Below, in pieces: positions 12,216 to 22,364 of a DNA stretch of 64,000 bases (the stretch's first letter is position 1; the number at the start of each line of letters is the position of its first letter). Where the stretch lies: contig JAGVSM010002765.1 of the NCBI GenBank assembly GCA_022494885.1, positions 1 to 64,000 on the forward strand. Direction: 5' to 3'. This DNA comes from Micrasema longulum (lineage: Eukaryota; Arthropoda; Insecta; Trichoptera; Brachycentridae). The translations under genes were made by a program, and so were the position numbers. The notes beneath the pieces are model-generated. The model did no database searches. It was not told where the DNA came from and saw only the letters and a list, made by a program, of their open reading frames with translations.

Positions 12216-12299
12216 TAAGAGCAAAAACTTTTTTTAATTTTATGTAAGACTTATTTACATTAACTATAAAATTATTTTATTACAATTGTTTCACCTCTT

Positions 12300-12445
12300 A
12301 GGAAACACCTAAAAAAACTTTTTAAAGTACACAGCGTGTAAAGTAATTGTGTAAACCGGCAAAGAAAGTTAATAAACCCTGTAAAGTTCTAGACGTTCAT
12401 ATTCCAATCTCCGTTGAGACATTTGTTGATTTATTAATTCCACAT
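12300..12445. repeat. Degenerate FB fragment
   Basis: Scattered matches to the FB core: ACACAGCGTGTAAAGTA, CCCTGTAAAG, CTAGACGTTCATATTCC and CCGTTGAGAC. Confidence 0.45.
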
Positions 12446-13699
12446 AAAGCTTCCTGTTGGTTGACTGGTGTTTGCAAAACGTCGCATACTTAACTCTTTT
12501 ATTCAGTAATTTATATTTTATAAGGCACCCGTAGCAAAAATTATTTTATCTATAGTGAATTTTTATGAGGTCAAACGAAAATATCACGACTTTTTGTCAG
12601 AATGGCGTATATTCAATGCCAGTGATTTATTGTGATATATTTTGTGACTTTGAATATGAAACGAGAGTAGATTTAGTGGCGATCTCAAATTTGCGTTCAA
12701 AGGGGATATACAAAAATCATAGATTTCCTCCCCTGTGCATTATTTATGTCTATATTTATGAACAATATATTTTTTTGGTAATTTGACGAGATAACATATT
12801 CTATATCTTTTTTTGTATTGTATAATTACTCGGCATTTTATAAATTAACTTCAGGATTGGTTAATTCAACATATTAAATAAAAAACATATTTTACAGGCG
12901 TAATTATGATTTGAAAAATAAAGTTAAATAATATTTATTAGTCAAAATTATGTAACTAACCAAAAAAAAAGAATTTACCTATATTTTTAAATATCAAAAC
13001 ATTTTTCACTTATGATATGACATTTTGTAATACTTTTTTTGGTTTATAAATTTGCATAAACCACCTTTTTAAGTTACATGACGACCTGTTTCGAGTTCAA
13101 CAAATAATCATTCCTTATCCATGAAAAATAATAATCTTCCAATAGTAAATAATTATTATCATCCCATAGTAAAAAAATAATTTTTCGTATAAGATAATCA
13201 TTTTGTTCCCATGGTAAATAATTAACTTTTTCTTATAGTAAATCATCATTTCGTCACTACGCCGGCAATATTATTTGTCGAGTGATTTTTCTTTTTTAAA
13301 GATATTTTTAATTTTTCATTAAGATGACATCATTGATGAATAGCCTACCGAGGGCGGTGGATCCTTTCCGGGCTGGGCTAACCAGTTTTAGACTTTTCTT
13401 CTCTAACTTTGTATCATAATGTGTATAAGTGACTTATAAGTCTTTGTTTACGAGTACTATTGTTTTTATGGACCTTGATAATCTATTGTGCTTTTTTCAG
13501 TCATGTTTTTGTAGTGACCTAATTACATAATTTATTCATATTGTAATTAGCAGTTGTGCTGTATTGTACGTTTAACCCTAAATTACTAAACGATCATAGA
13601 CGTTGTTACTAAAAATTCGTAAAAAATACGACGTAGAAAACAAACGAGAATAAATAAGATCACCATTTTTTATCATATTAGAAGTAATAGTAACATTCT
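12446..13699. other. AT-rich stretch, nothing recognised
   Basis: A cluster of short ATAATCATT/AATAATTA-type variants at about 13100-13260 gives a loosely periodic look, but I see no clear unit. No coding evidence. Confidence 0.4.
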
Positions 13700-14165
13700 T
13701 TAGGTTATAGAGATCAGGTAAAAATGAAAATAATAAAATTCTACACAGTTGGGACACGTGTTCATGTTATGCGCCCTACATATGGGTCTTTTGCATTTTA
13801 TGCGAAAGTTTGTTGTCATTTTTCTTGACTTGGATGGACAAAAGGCACATACTTTTCTTGAATTGTTGCCGCTTCAGGAATAGATTAAATTTTATTAGCT
13901 TTTTTATTTCACACCGCAAAGTTGGAATATTTATTCTCTGTTTTAGGTGTGACTCCATAAGAGCATCAGTCATTTCAAGTCGTTACTGGATTTGCTTTTT
14001 TTATTGTTTTTGCAGTTATTGCTAACGTAAATGACGTATGAGTTTATTATTGCAATGTTAATCAAGTTATAAAAAAAGCATAATGGCCATCCACGTGTCT
14101 TTTTGTTGCATCGACAGCTCCTTTTGCCGGATTATAAAACTCAATTATTTGTGGTTTCCCACTAT
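13700..14165 (-). pseudogene. piggyBac-type transposase, C-terminal relic
   Basis: Read on the minus strand with frameshifts, the translation follows the order of the piggyBac C-terminus. KPQIIEFYNPAKGAVD (about 14160-14110) matches the family's KP-IIxFYNxTKGGVD block. RGWPLCFFYNLINIAIINSY (about 14090-14030) matches the RWP...LNIAxxNxxVIY block. DALMESHLKQRINIPTLR follows, and then a cysteine-rich tail containing CKRPICRAHNMNTCPNC. It has several frameshifts and no N-terminal DDD catalytic region, so it is a dead 5'-truncated fragment. No terminal inverted repeat was found. The domain order is specific enough that I consider the call firm. Confidence 0.8.
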
Positions 14166-14289
14166 TAGAGTTTTTTTTTAAAGCCAATCAATAGCATTAA
14201 GTAAGCCCAAACAGATTGGCATTAATTCGTAAAACTTAATCTATACTTAATTGAAATAGTCTTCAAATGTATTTACATTTACAAAATAG

Positions 14290-14635
14290 TATGATTAACA
14301 AAAGGCATAAATACGGCATAATCTAGGCGGACATGGCAAATGTGTCATCGCGAGTCAGGAGTGACAACACCGCTTGCTTCTTGAATGCCTACCCTTGCTG
14401 TAGGAACAAATCGACAGCACCGTTTTATGAAATTTCACTCACTGTTTTTAGGATCCTTCGCAGAAGGGGAAAGAATGCGATGTTAGTTTTATAATTTCCC
14501 ACAGCAAAGACAGCATTGGTCCGCAAGTTACTGCGAGGTATATTATGGTTTATCTGAGCAAGGATATCATGGGCATCTATACAGTTAGATATTTATTTGT
14601 GTAAGAATATCGAACCAGCTAAAATCCCTCTGAAT
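14290..14635 (+). repeat. Inverted-pair repeat, left copy
   Basis: It matches the reverse complement of 18290-18620 over its length. Shared blocks are GGACATGGCAA, TGTGTCATC, CAACACCGCTTGCT, GGATCCT, GCAAAGAC and GGCATCTATACAGTTAGATAT. It has several in-frame stops and no recognised domain. It could be part of a larger element or a dispersed repeat that landed twice. Confidence 0.7.
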
Positions 14636-14999
14636 TCTAAACTGAAGATATGAAGAGTGTTCAATGTGAAGAGTGTTCAAGAGTGTTCAATGTCCTGGAT
14701 GAGCATATTGCGTTCTCAAAAACGAAAGCCATTTTCAGGAAATGTGTACAGGATGCAGCTGCGAGATGTCGTATTGAATTATATCTTACTTTAATTTAAA
14801 TATAAAAATAGTTCGCGCTCAGCCACTGTACCGGCTGGGCGTGAATTATAGTTCCTCTCTCCAATCGTAGCTTAAAATTCGAAAGTAAGTTGTTGAGTGT
14901 TAAAAAAACATTTTATTGCTGTTTATAAGTAGTCTATGTATAGACAAAAAGTGGGAAAGGAAGACTATTCATTTTAAAGCATTATTTTGCATTTTTCTC

Positions 15000-15483
15000 T
15001 TACTAAACGTTCGGTTTCAAAACTGACAGTTATGTCAGAATTTAATTCGACTTTAAAATTGTATTATTTCTTTTTCGTACTTTAAATAGGCTTTTATGAA
15101 AAAAAAGTGGCCACCTAAGAACGATTAAAATTTTTAATTAATTGTAAATAAAGCATAAATTGCTCGATGGAATAAAACTTTTGTCATATTTGATGAGTAG
15201 ATATGTGAACCTTGGGCGACTTGACCCGTCGGTACATATTGATGTACATATCTCAAAGCTTGAAGACGAAGGGTCAGTAGTTTATCTTCTTGATTGTCTG
15301 GGAGAATTTATCTTTAACTATTACGCCACAATGAAGGTATGTCACTTTAGTACCGTAGCGTATGTGTCCCTTGGTACATATCGATGTTCCTACCCAAAAC
15401 TTGAAGGTAAGGGGTCGGTAGTGTATCTTCGTAATCGCTCGGGAGAGTTTATCTTCAACTATAACGACATGGTGAAGGTATGA
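15000..15483 (+). repeat. S repeat with two 142-bp tandem units
   Basis: The lead part (15000-15190) is the reverse complement of the 3'-side of 19660-19930. Then come two tandem monomers: GGTACATAT(T/C)GATGT recurs at 15231 and 15373, and GAAGGTATG recurs one period apart, giving a spacing of 142 bp. Monomers share CTTGAAG, GGGTC(A/G)GTAGT, TATCTTC, GGGAGA and TTTATCTT. Open frames crossing the units are a by-product of the repeat. Related units occur inside an X copy at 36540-36800. Confidence 0.75.
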
Positions 15484-15489
15484 TGTTCT

Positions 15490-16549
15490 CAACTTCCGAT
15501 TGTAATCGCGGCCCAGGAGGCATCCGCGGTCTATGACCCAGCTAACCTTGTTGCCTTCGCTTGGTGACAGTTATTACCGAAAGTTTTAGAAAGTAGTACA
15601 TGACAATATTTTAAGAGTAGAATACAAGTATACAATCATTTTTTAACGTTAAAATCAGACAAGCATACAAATCTGAGACAGGTATAATTTATATATTTTA
15701 CAAATATTAGATCATTAATCAAGTCGCAGTAACGTCAGGAGCTTGCATAGCACTGACTCCCACCACTAAGAATAAGGATCATACTATCAGCGCTATGATT
15801 TTTTTAAAGTTTTGTATTTTTGAAATTACTCTGTGACGTCTCAAGTTCTCTTCCGCTTCTTCTCGGTCATTTTTGCCGATTTGTACGTTGAAGTACCGTA
15901 AACCGAAAATCCCTCACAACTCTTATCATTGGTTGATTGATGTTAACTGGCGACTTCGTTCAAAGTAATTCGTTTATATTAAAATATGTATTTATTTTTT
16001 TCATACATTTTCAAGAAACTTTGGCGTACAATTTAATGCTTCAATTTTAACCGCGCTCAAAAAAATATTTTTATTTCCAATTTCCCGTAGGGCTGATCTT
16101 CCTCATTTGGTGCGCGCACGTGTGAGAACTTTGGGAACCAATTTTTTTTTAAACTAACTCCAACAAAATATTTTTACTATCATACACTCTCGCACCTTAG
16201 CAATATAACTTAAACATTCTCAAATACTAACTGCGAATGTTTGTATTCCTTAAGTCCACAATAAAAGGTATCCATAAACTGTGTAGTGGTCGCTTAAGTG
16301 TTTTAGATGAGGGTGCCATATTGCAAGGTACAAGCCTCGGACCCACAATATGGAGCTCAGACTCGGTAAATTGAACTGTACCTTACATTATTTGCCTTTG
16401 TTTTATTCAAATACTAATAACGTCCACACAATATTTGAATTGTTAGTTAATTTGATATTTGCATTTCGTGCCTACGCAAAATCAAGTTAAGTTAAAAATG
16501 CTCAATTCATTGCAACAGAACGGGAAAATAAAGAAAGCATAAAATGTTA
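15490..16549. other. Mixed stretch, unclassified
   Basis: The short GC-richer segments 15500-15580 and 15830-15960 have no recognised origin. The remainder is AT-rich. No coding evidence. Confidence 0.35.
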
Positions 16550-17345
16550 ACACAACAAAATAAATAAATAAAATATATTAATAAGAAAATATACAAGTCT
16601 AGGAATTTACAAGGCTTGTGACTTGTCGTTGGCTGCTTAAAGTTGCCACTTTAGTAACATTCACCATTCTACCTATGTTCATCCATAATTCTTCAACTCT
16701 TCCATCCGTTGACTTTGAAAAATTAAATGAGCGGAAAAAATCTTTTATTTGGGTATGATTCATCTGGCTGAATTATTTAGTCGCCCATGTGGTGTAATAA
16801 TGGTCAGCGCCGTTGCCTACTATTCAAGAGAACTCGGGTTCGATTCCCGACATGGTTTATGTGAAATATTTATTTAAAAGGGTGTTTTCACACTAAAATA
16901 TTTCGCAGTCCCTGGACTGGTACCTGAAGCGTAAGGCTGATCATCTTTACTTCATGTAACAAAAAAAATCAAGATACGCTGGAATCGGTGTACCAGTGCA
17001 GTGCCCTATGCATCATTAGATGCAGAAGTAAAATTATGAAAAATGATGATAAATTATTTCACCTACTAGGCAATGCCTGAAAATACTTCAATGTTTATAC
17101 TTCTCAACAATATTTTGAGTATGTCCAAATTTTTGTGGAAAAGAGTTTGTCCAACTTTATCTTCACAAACATCAACAGATAAAACATTGAAGGAATATGG
17201 GCAGAATGGTGAATGTTACACGGTGTGTAAAGTGACCACTTAAAACAGCCAATGACATGGCAAAAGCCCTGTTGATGCCTAGATTACCTTCTCTAAAATG
17301 TTCTTTATTTTTGTTGTAATACGTTGAGTTTATACTTCTTTTTAT
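16550..17345. repeat. FB fold-back copy interrupted by a SINE
   Basis: The left half (16580-16778) runs through the FB blocks CTTGTGACTTGTC, CACTTTAGTAACATTCACCATTCTACCTATG, TTCTTCAACTCTTCCATC and GATTCATCTGGCTGAATTATTT. The right half (17052-17345) resumes with AATTATTTCACCTACTAGGCAATGCCTG and then the mirrored blocks through GTGTGTAAAGTGACCACTTAAAACAG and GTTGATGCCTAGA. The break is the SINE A insertion at 16779-17051. Confidence 0.8.
16779..17051 (+). mobile_element. SINE A, tRNA-derived, with target-site duplication
   Basis: The head has an A-box-like GGTGTAATAATGGTCAGCGC (16791-16810) and a perfect B box GGTTCGATTCC (16837-16847). The body follows: AAATATTTATTTAAAAGGGT, CAGTCCCTGGACTGGTACCT, GAAGCGTAAGGCTGATCA, GTGTACCAGTGCAGTGCCCT and CATCATTAGATGCAGA. 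It ends in a GATGATAA-type tail. It interrupts FB with AATTATTT at 16771-16778 and 17052-17059, which I read as the target-site duplication. RNA polymerase III transcription would be expected of an intact copy, and mobilisation would need a LINE. Confidence 0.85.
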
Positions 17346-17384
17346 ACCAGTTTGATCAATCAAAAATATATTTTAGTATCCCCA

Positions 17385-17665
17385 AATGTTTGTAGACAGG
17401 CTGTATTTCACTCTCTAGGGAGTTATTATGATATACATTTAGTTCAACAAAGAAGAAAAAACATTTTTAAGGATATAATATAAGAGTCTAGGCATTTATA
17501 CGGCTTATGACCTGTCATTGTTGGTTTTAAGTGGTAACTTTACAGTTTTCCATCTCTTTTACAATAAATTTCGACCTAAATAACTCCCTAGGGCTTGAAA
17601 TCCAGCTTTCTATTGACATTTGGACATATTTAAATTATTGTTGATTGAAAATGCTTGTAAAATGG
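17385..17665. repeat. FB copy, short fold-back
   Basis: It opens CCAAATGTTTGTAGACAGGCTG and CTCTAGGGAGTTAT, continues AACATTTTTAAGGATA, AGTCTAGGCATTTATACGGC and TTATGACCTGTCATTGTTGG, and ends AACTCCCTAGGG, AATCCAGC, GACATTTGGACATA. The outer blocks are mutual reverse complements, as in the 45-208 palindrome. Confidence 0.75.
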
Positions 17666-18130
17666 GGTTCGAACCGTTAGTAGGGTTGCAATAAGTCATA
17701 TCTTGCTGGAGGGTGTGATCCTATTAAATGCTGTGAATGCCTAGTTGCATTCCACCGGCAATACTACTGACTAGTCCAACTCGTTAGCGTCCACGTCGCA
17801 AACCTCTGGCAATGGAATCACTCTCATAACGGTGTGATCACCGCAGATAATGAGAGGATGAAAGGCGAGTTTCTGGGGCCTCCAAACCAGAACCAACCAC
17901 CAACATGGGAAGGTTACCCCTGCAGAAAAATCCACGAGAGAAGGCGAGGGGAAACCACTCTGCTCATATTTTCCCAGGAATCACTATGGCGATTACATCC
18001 AACAAGCAGTTGTCCTGGCCTCGGAGTAGCGCAGGACCGAAATGCTTTTGCTGCAGTAATCGCCAACGTCGGGGAAACCTGATGAAGCACCGCAAAAAGA
18101 AAAATGCTTATTTTAGCATAAATTAGCAGA
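17665..18130 (+). repeat. R5 repeat: probable 5' end of a LINE
   Basis: It matches 31553-31835: GGGTTCGAACCGTTAGTAGGG, GTTGCATTCCACCGGCAATA, GGCAATGGAATCACTCTCAT, AACGGTGTGATCACCGCA, GAGAGGATGAAAGGCGAGTT and CAGAACCAA. The downstream part is GC-rich and ends AATCGCCAACGTCGGGGAAACCTGATG. This resembles the start of an endonuclease domain (xANVGTWNVRT-like) in APE-type LINEs. That reading is an inference, since the match is short and interrupted by a stop. Confidence 0.55.
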
Positions 18131-18289
18131 TATAATGTCATTCAAAATATTCAGAATAGAGGCATGAAGACAATATTTATGTGTGACAGATATACGAAGC
18201 TTTAACATGCTTTCGGTCAAGTAAATTATAATTTTAAATACAGTACCTATCTATATTCAAATTTAAAAATTTAATTTTTAAAATTCAGA

Positions 18290-18620
18290 AGAGTTTTGAC
18301 TGGTTTAATACTCGTATTCTTGCACAAAGTAATATCTAACTGTATAGATGCCACGACATACTCGCTATGATTAACCTCAATGTACGAATGCCGTCTTTGC
18401 AGTAGAAAATTTTAGAACCAACGTCAGATTCTTCTCACCTCTACCAAGGATCCTCGGAAACAGTTAAAAAATCTTACTAAGCAGTACTATCGATGTGTTT
18501 CTACAACAAAAGCATGCATTTAAGTAGCAAGCGGTGTTATTACTCCTGAGTTAAAGATGACACACTTGCCATGTCTGCCTTGATCTTGCCATGACTATGC
18601 CTATTGTACTTTTAAATAGT
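18290..18620 (-). repeat. Inverted-pair repeat, right copy
   Basis: Reverse-complement partner of 14290-14635, about 3.7 kb away. Both copies have accumulated substitutions and small indels. Confidence 0.7.
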
Positions 18621-18624
18621 TTTT

Positions 18625-19440
18625 AAGATTCTTATTTTGTAAAGATTGTATAGGTTAAGTTTGAACAATACATTATATGTCATTAAAGCCAATCCATTAG
18701 GACTTTCATAAGCCTGTTTATTAGCTGAAAAAAAAAACAACACATTGTTATCTGAATACACGTTTAGTAACATTCAGCGTTACAATGAACATTGCTATTT
18801 AAACGATGGGAGAACTTTAAGACTCCCAAAAAGAAGAATCAGGCAACTCAGCTTTTAAAAAACTGATTCGTTTTTATTTTTTAAATAAAAAACCTACATT
18901 TATTTCTGGTTTCATAATTTATTTTGTTGTGTCTTAATCATGTACCTACATAAACGTTATTATTACAAACCAATACGAAATTTTCTTCGACAAGTTACAT
19001 TTTATATAAAATGTTTTGAATGAATTCCTGTATGTTTTATCGAAAATACAAGTGTCAGCATGGGTCACCAATTTTCTTTTCTCTGTATAACATTTCTGAC
19101 TTTGTCTGGAATTTAATGTTTTCTTTGAGATTATATGAGCTCACGGAATTCCATTGGCCATGGAGGTCGGAATAAAATTAGAATAAAGTTAGAATCAGGA
19201 ATTCCGGATGGCGAGCTGGTGGTGTATTGAAAATAAAATATTCCTAGTTCTGTTTCGTTCAAATCCTTGCTAGAAAATATAAATAGTGACGGCACAAACG
19301 GTACGAGAGAAAATACAATCACGCTTTATATTATATTATGGGGAAAATAGTAAAAGAAAAAACTTAATTTTTTAAACCTTTTCAGAAGTTCATTCACATG
19401 CATCTACAAACATTAATATCTACATCGTACCATTCATGCC
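18625..19440. other. AT-rich stretch, nothing recognised
   Basis: A segment at 19130-19210 carries GGAATTCC-type short inverted motifs. No coding or repeat call. Confidence 0.35.
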
Positions 19441-19444
19441 CATT

Positions 19445-19515
19445 GCCAGTATCTGCTTTTGATATGACCAAACTTAAGATTTCTATTTATCTGATGGTGA
19501 CTCGTCTTTTATGCA
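19445..19515 (-). pseudogene. Small LINE C-terminal fragment
   Basis: The plus-strand run CCAGTATCTGCTTTTGATAT ... AAACTTAAGATTTCTATTTATCTGATGGTGA parallels 52340-52395, which lies in the HVKSRQNRRACM-coding part of the LINE at 51497-52752. This fragment probably belongs to the same family. Confidence 0.5.
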
Positions 19516-19659
19516 TACTGTTACCATTTATTTACTAACTTCATCTTTTGTTTATTGTATGTAAAATATGACAATTCTAAAATTTTAATTGGTTTATTAA
19601 TTTTATCAGCGGGGATAAACACTAGACATGAAAATAATCGACTGAATTTGCTACTTTAC

Positions 19660-20265
19660 TACTTAAGTTTTGAAATATGTACGTCAATATGTACTGAGGG
19701 GTCAAGTAGCCTACGGTACACATATCTACTCATTTAATATGACAAAAGTTTTATTCCACCGAGCAATTTTTGCTCTAGTTAAAATTATTTTAATTATAAA
19801 TCGTTCTAAGGTAGCTACTTTTTTTTTCATAAACGCTTATTTAAAGTACGAAAAAGAAATAAGTTAATTTTAAAGTCGAAATAAATTCTAACATAACTGC
19901 CAGTTTTGAACCCAAACGACTAGATGGAGAGATAATTTGGCTAGATGTAACCTTATTAACTTATAGTAGCATCCAGCCGTAAAAAAATGTCACTATAAAA
20001 AATATATTTAGTTATTATAATTTTTCCACTTTTTTTTTCTTTCTAAGAGCACGTATCTAAATCTCGATAGAACCGGCTTTGTGATACGTAGGTAGATAGA
20101 AATAGCCAGAGAGTTAACTATTTCGATTTAGGAACTGTCAAATATACATAAATCATGGCAAGCAAACATTTCCGGTTTTTTTGTCAAATTTTTATTATTT
20201 TAAAATGGCTGCTATTTATCACAGAAGACTATTTTAAATACAAAAAAGAAATATTTAAATTTAAA
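19660..20265 (-). repeat. S repeat, second copy
   Basis: The first 270 bp are the reverse complement of 15000-15270: GTACACATATCTACTCAT, GACAAAAGTTTTATTCCACC, GAGCAATTT, CATAAACGCTTATTTAAAGTACG, AACTGCCAGTTTTGAA. The rest (19930-20265) matches 26640-26995, for example AGCATCCAGCCGTAAAAAAA, GGAACTGTCAAATATACATA and AATCATGGCAAGCAAACAT. It retains only part of one tandem unit. Confidence 0.7.
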
Positions 20266-20690
20266 TTTGGCATTGTACGCGGAGTAATTTTAAAATATTT
20301 TTAATGACGTTATGAAAACACGTATCGACATGTCGGTTCGCCATACCGAGGAAGGCAGATATAGCTTAGTTTGAGCTTTTTGTAAATTATATAATTCATA
20401 CATTGGCAGGCTTATTTGTGTAAACAATACCTTAAAACCATTCGAAAACAGACTGGTGTAATTTGGTCAAATTAGGCATTTAAAAAAATATATATATATT
20501 TCTAAAACCAACACAGTCACAGTAACAAACAATACATAAAGAATAACAACAAATAAGATTAATTATGGGTTTCATATAGGAACAAAAGTAAAAAAAAAAA
20601 CAAAACGTACAGTTTGCTAGGGGGGAAAGGAATTGAGATGGGAAAATAGGGAAGGAAGAGAAGAAGAAGAAATAGTAAGTAAATATAAAA
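20266..20690. other. AT-rich stretch before the microsatellite
   Basis: No coding evidence. Purine-rich tracts around 20630-20680 lead into the microsatellite. Confidence 0.35.
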
Positions 20691-20699
20691 CAATGAAAA

Positions 20700-20830
20700 A
20701 AAAAGTATATAAATGAACACATACACACATATACACACACGAACATGCATATATATATACACATACATACATACACACATGAACATATACGCATACACTA
20801 ATGCACATACATACGCGTACATGTATATAA
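20700..20830. repeat. (AC/AT)n compound microsatellite
   Basis: Interrupted ACACAT, CATA and TATA motifs. Minus-strand frames rich in Tyr, Val and Cys here are repeat artefacts. Confidence 0.85.
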
Positions 20831-20839
20831 TCAATAATA

Positions 20840-21724
20840 AAATAACGGAAACTAATGAGTAAAACAATAAAAACAGTAACTTAAAATTTTGTTCTTGTGA
20901 CGTCTCTATCGCAATTTTGATATACTTTTTAAAACAGTATTTTTTTCGTTAAAAAGATCTATCGTGCTAAAATGTTTATCATTGACGAGCATACTCGATA
21001 AATGTATTCATTTTTACCCAGATTCGATTTTTGAAAAGATGTTGAAAAAAGATGATTGAGTCTACTATTAAACCTGGGTATTCTAAATTTTATTAGCTAT
21101 AGTTCAGCAGAATCAATTTCAATGTACTTTGATTCTATCGATTTAAAAGACGTTTATTTAGTGGGCAGATAGCACGTAGGTTCATAATGTAAAACGGATG
21201 GAAACGTAATCTTTGATTACGGTATAGTAGAAATACAAAAGTGTTTATTATTTTCATGTCCTCTACCGCTTAATTATGTATTTTAAAACGCTGCGTATTT
21301 AGTTGCTATTAGAAATGCTGACGGCGCCATGGTAAAGAGGGTGAGAGGAGAGAAATGTAGGATAATGTGGGTGGTATCGGAATCTGTTGAGATTTTATTG
21401 GATTTCCCGGAGTTTTAGGGACTGTCTGGACTTCATTTGCATGTTATTTAACAGCAACCAATAACAAGTGCGACGTTGCCACCCTATTGAAATTCCTGAC
21501 CATTCTCTACAGGAACATTAGAAACACATCAGATGGAAGTTTTTCAGTATTTTCTGAACGATAACTTGAATAAGCCAAAGTCAGATCATCAGTCCTGTAA
21601 AATTCAGACATTCAAAATCCCTTCCTATTACTATTACATCCTTCATAAATTTCTTAAAAAGATAATTTTTTATTTCATTCACACGTACAAATTAAAATCA
21701 AATATTGAAATAATATTTATGAAT
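20840..21724. other. AT-rich stretch with one GC-richer island
   Basis: 21310-21510 is GC-richer (CTGACGGCGCCATGG, GAGAGGAGAGAAATGTAGGA) and single copy here. I cannot assign it. The rest shows nothing. Confidence 0.3.
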
Positions 21725-22275
21725 CAAATAATATTTTGAGTTTGTCCGAATTTTTGTGGATAAAGACTGGATTCAACTCCCTAGGAACTGTTAATAATTA
21801 CATATTACAACAGAGATGAAGAACATTTAAGACAAGGTAATATAGAACTCTAGGCATCTACAGGGCTTATGACTTGTCAATTAACGTTCACCATTCTACC
21901 TATATTTGAACATCTATATTCCTTAAATTTTTTTTTATTTTGATGTTTGTGAAGTTAAAGAGTTGAAACCTTTATTTATGCGAGTGAGATTCATCTAATT
22001 GATTATTTTCAGGCGTTGCCTAGTATGTAAGTGAAATAATTCAATTAGATGAATCTCACCCGCATAAATAAAGGTTTCAGCTCTTTAACTTTACAAACGT
22101 CAGCAGGTGAAAAATTGAAGGAATATAGATGTTCAAATATGGGCAGAATAGTGACTGTTACACAGTGTATAAAGTGGCTACTTAAACCAGCCAATGACAG
22201 TTCATACGCCCTGTAGATGCCTAGACTTCTATATTTCCTTCTCTTTAATGTTCTTCATCTCTGTCGTTATATGAT
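21725..22275. repeat. FB fold-back element, longest clean copy
   Basis: The left arm runs from about 21740 (TTTGTCCGAATTTTTGTGGA, CAACTCCCTAGG, CAACAGAGATGAAGAACATTT, CTAGGCATCTACAGGGC) to GATTCATCTAATTGA near 21998. The right arm mirrors it from TCAATTAGATGAATCTCACC near 22043 to GCCCTGTAGATGCCTAGA and AATGTTCTTCATCTCTGT near 22260. The asymmetric centre is ATTTTCAGGCGTTGCCTAGTATGTAAGTG. The left arm lacks about 35 bp present on the right. No reading frame spans it. Confidence 0.85.
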
Positions 22276-22364
22276 AAAACATTAATCAATTGAAAATAAG
22301 GGTATATAGCGATAAGTAACTGATTTGTACGTTTCAGATGTATTATTTTATATTATTACTAGCG

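Noticed and set aside
15160..15483. 107-codon plus-strand frame and its 72-codon antisense partner
   Set aside because: They run across the 142-bp tandem units, and the related units at 36540-36800 do not keep the frame.
16790..16850. Genuine tRNA gene on the plus strand
   Set aside because: The head continues into the SINE A body, has a target duplication and lacks a paired acceptor stem.
20480..20867. Three overlapping minus-strand frames of 63-104 codons
   Set aside because: They are translations of an AC/AT microsatellite and purine tracts.
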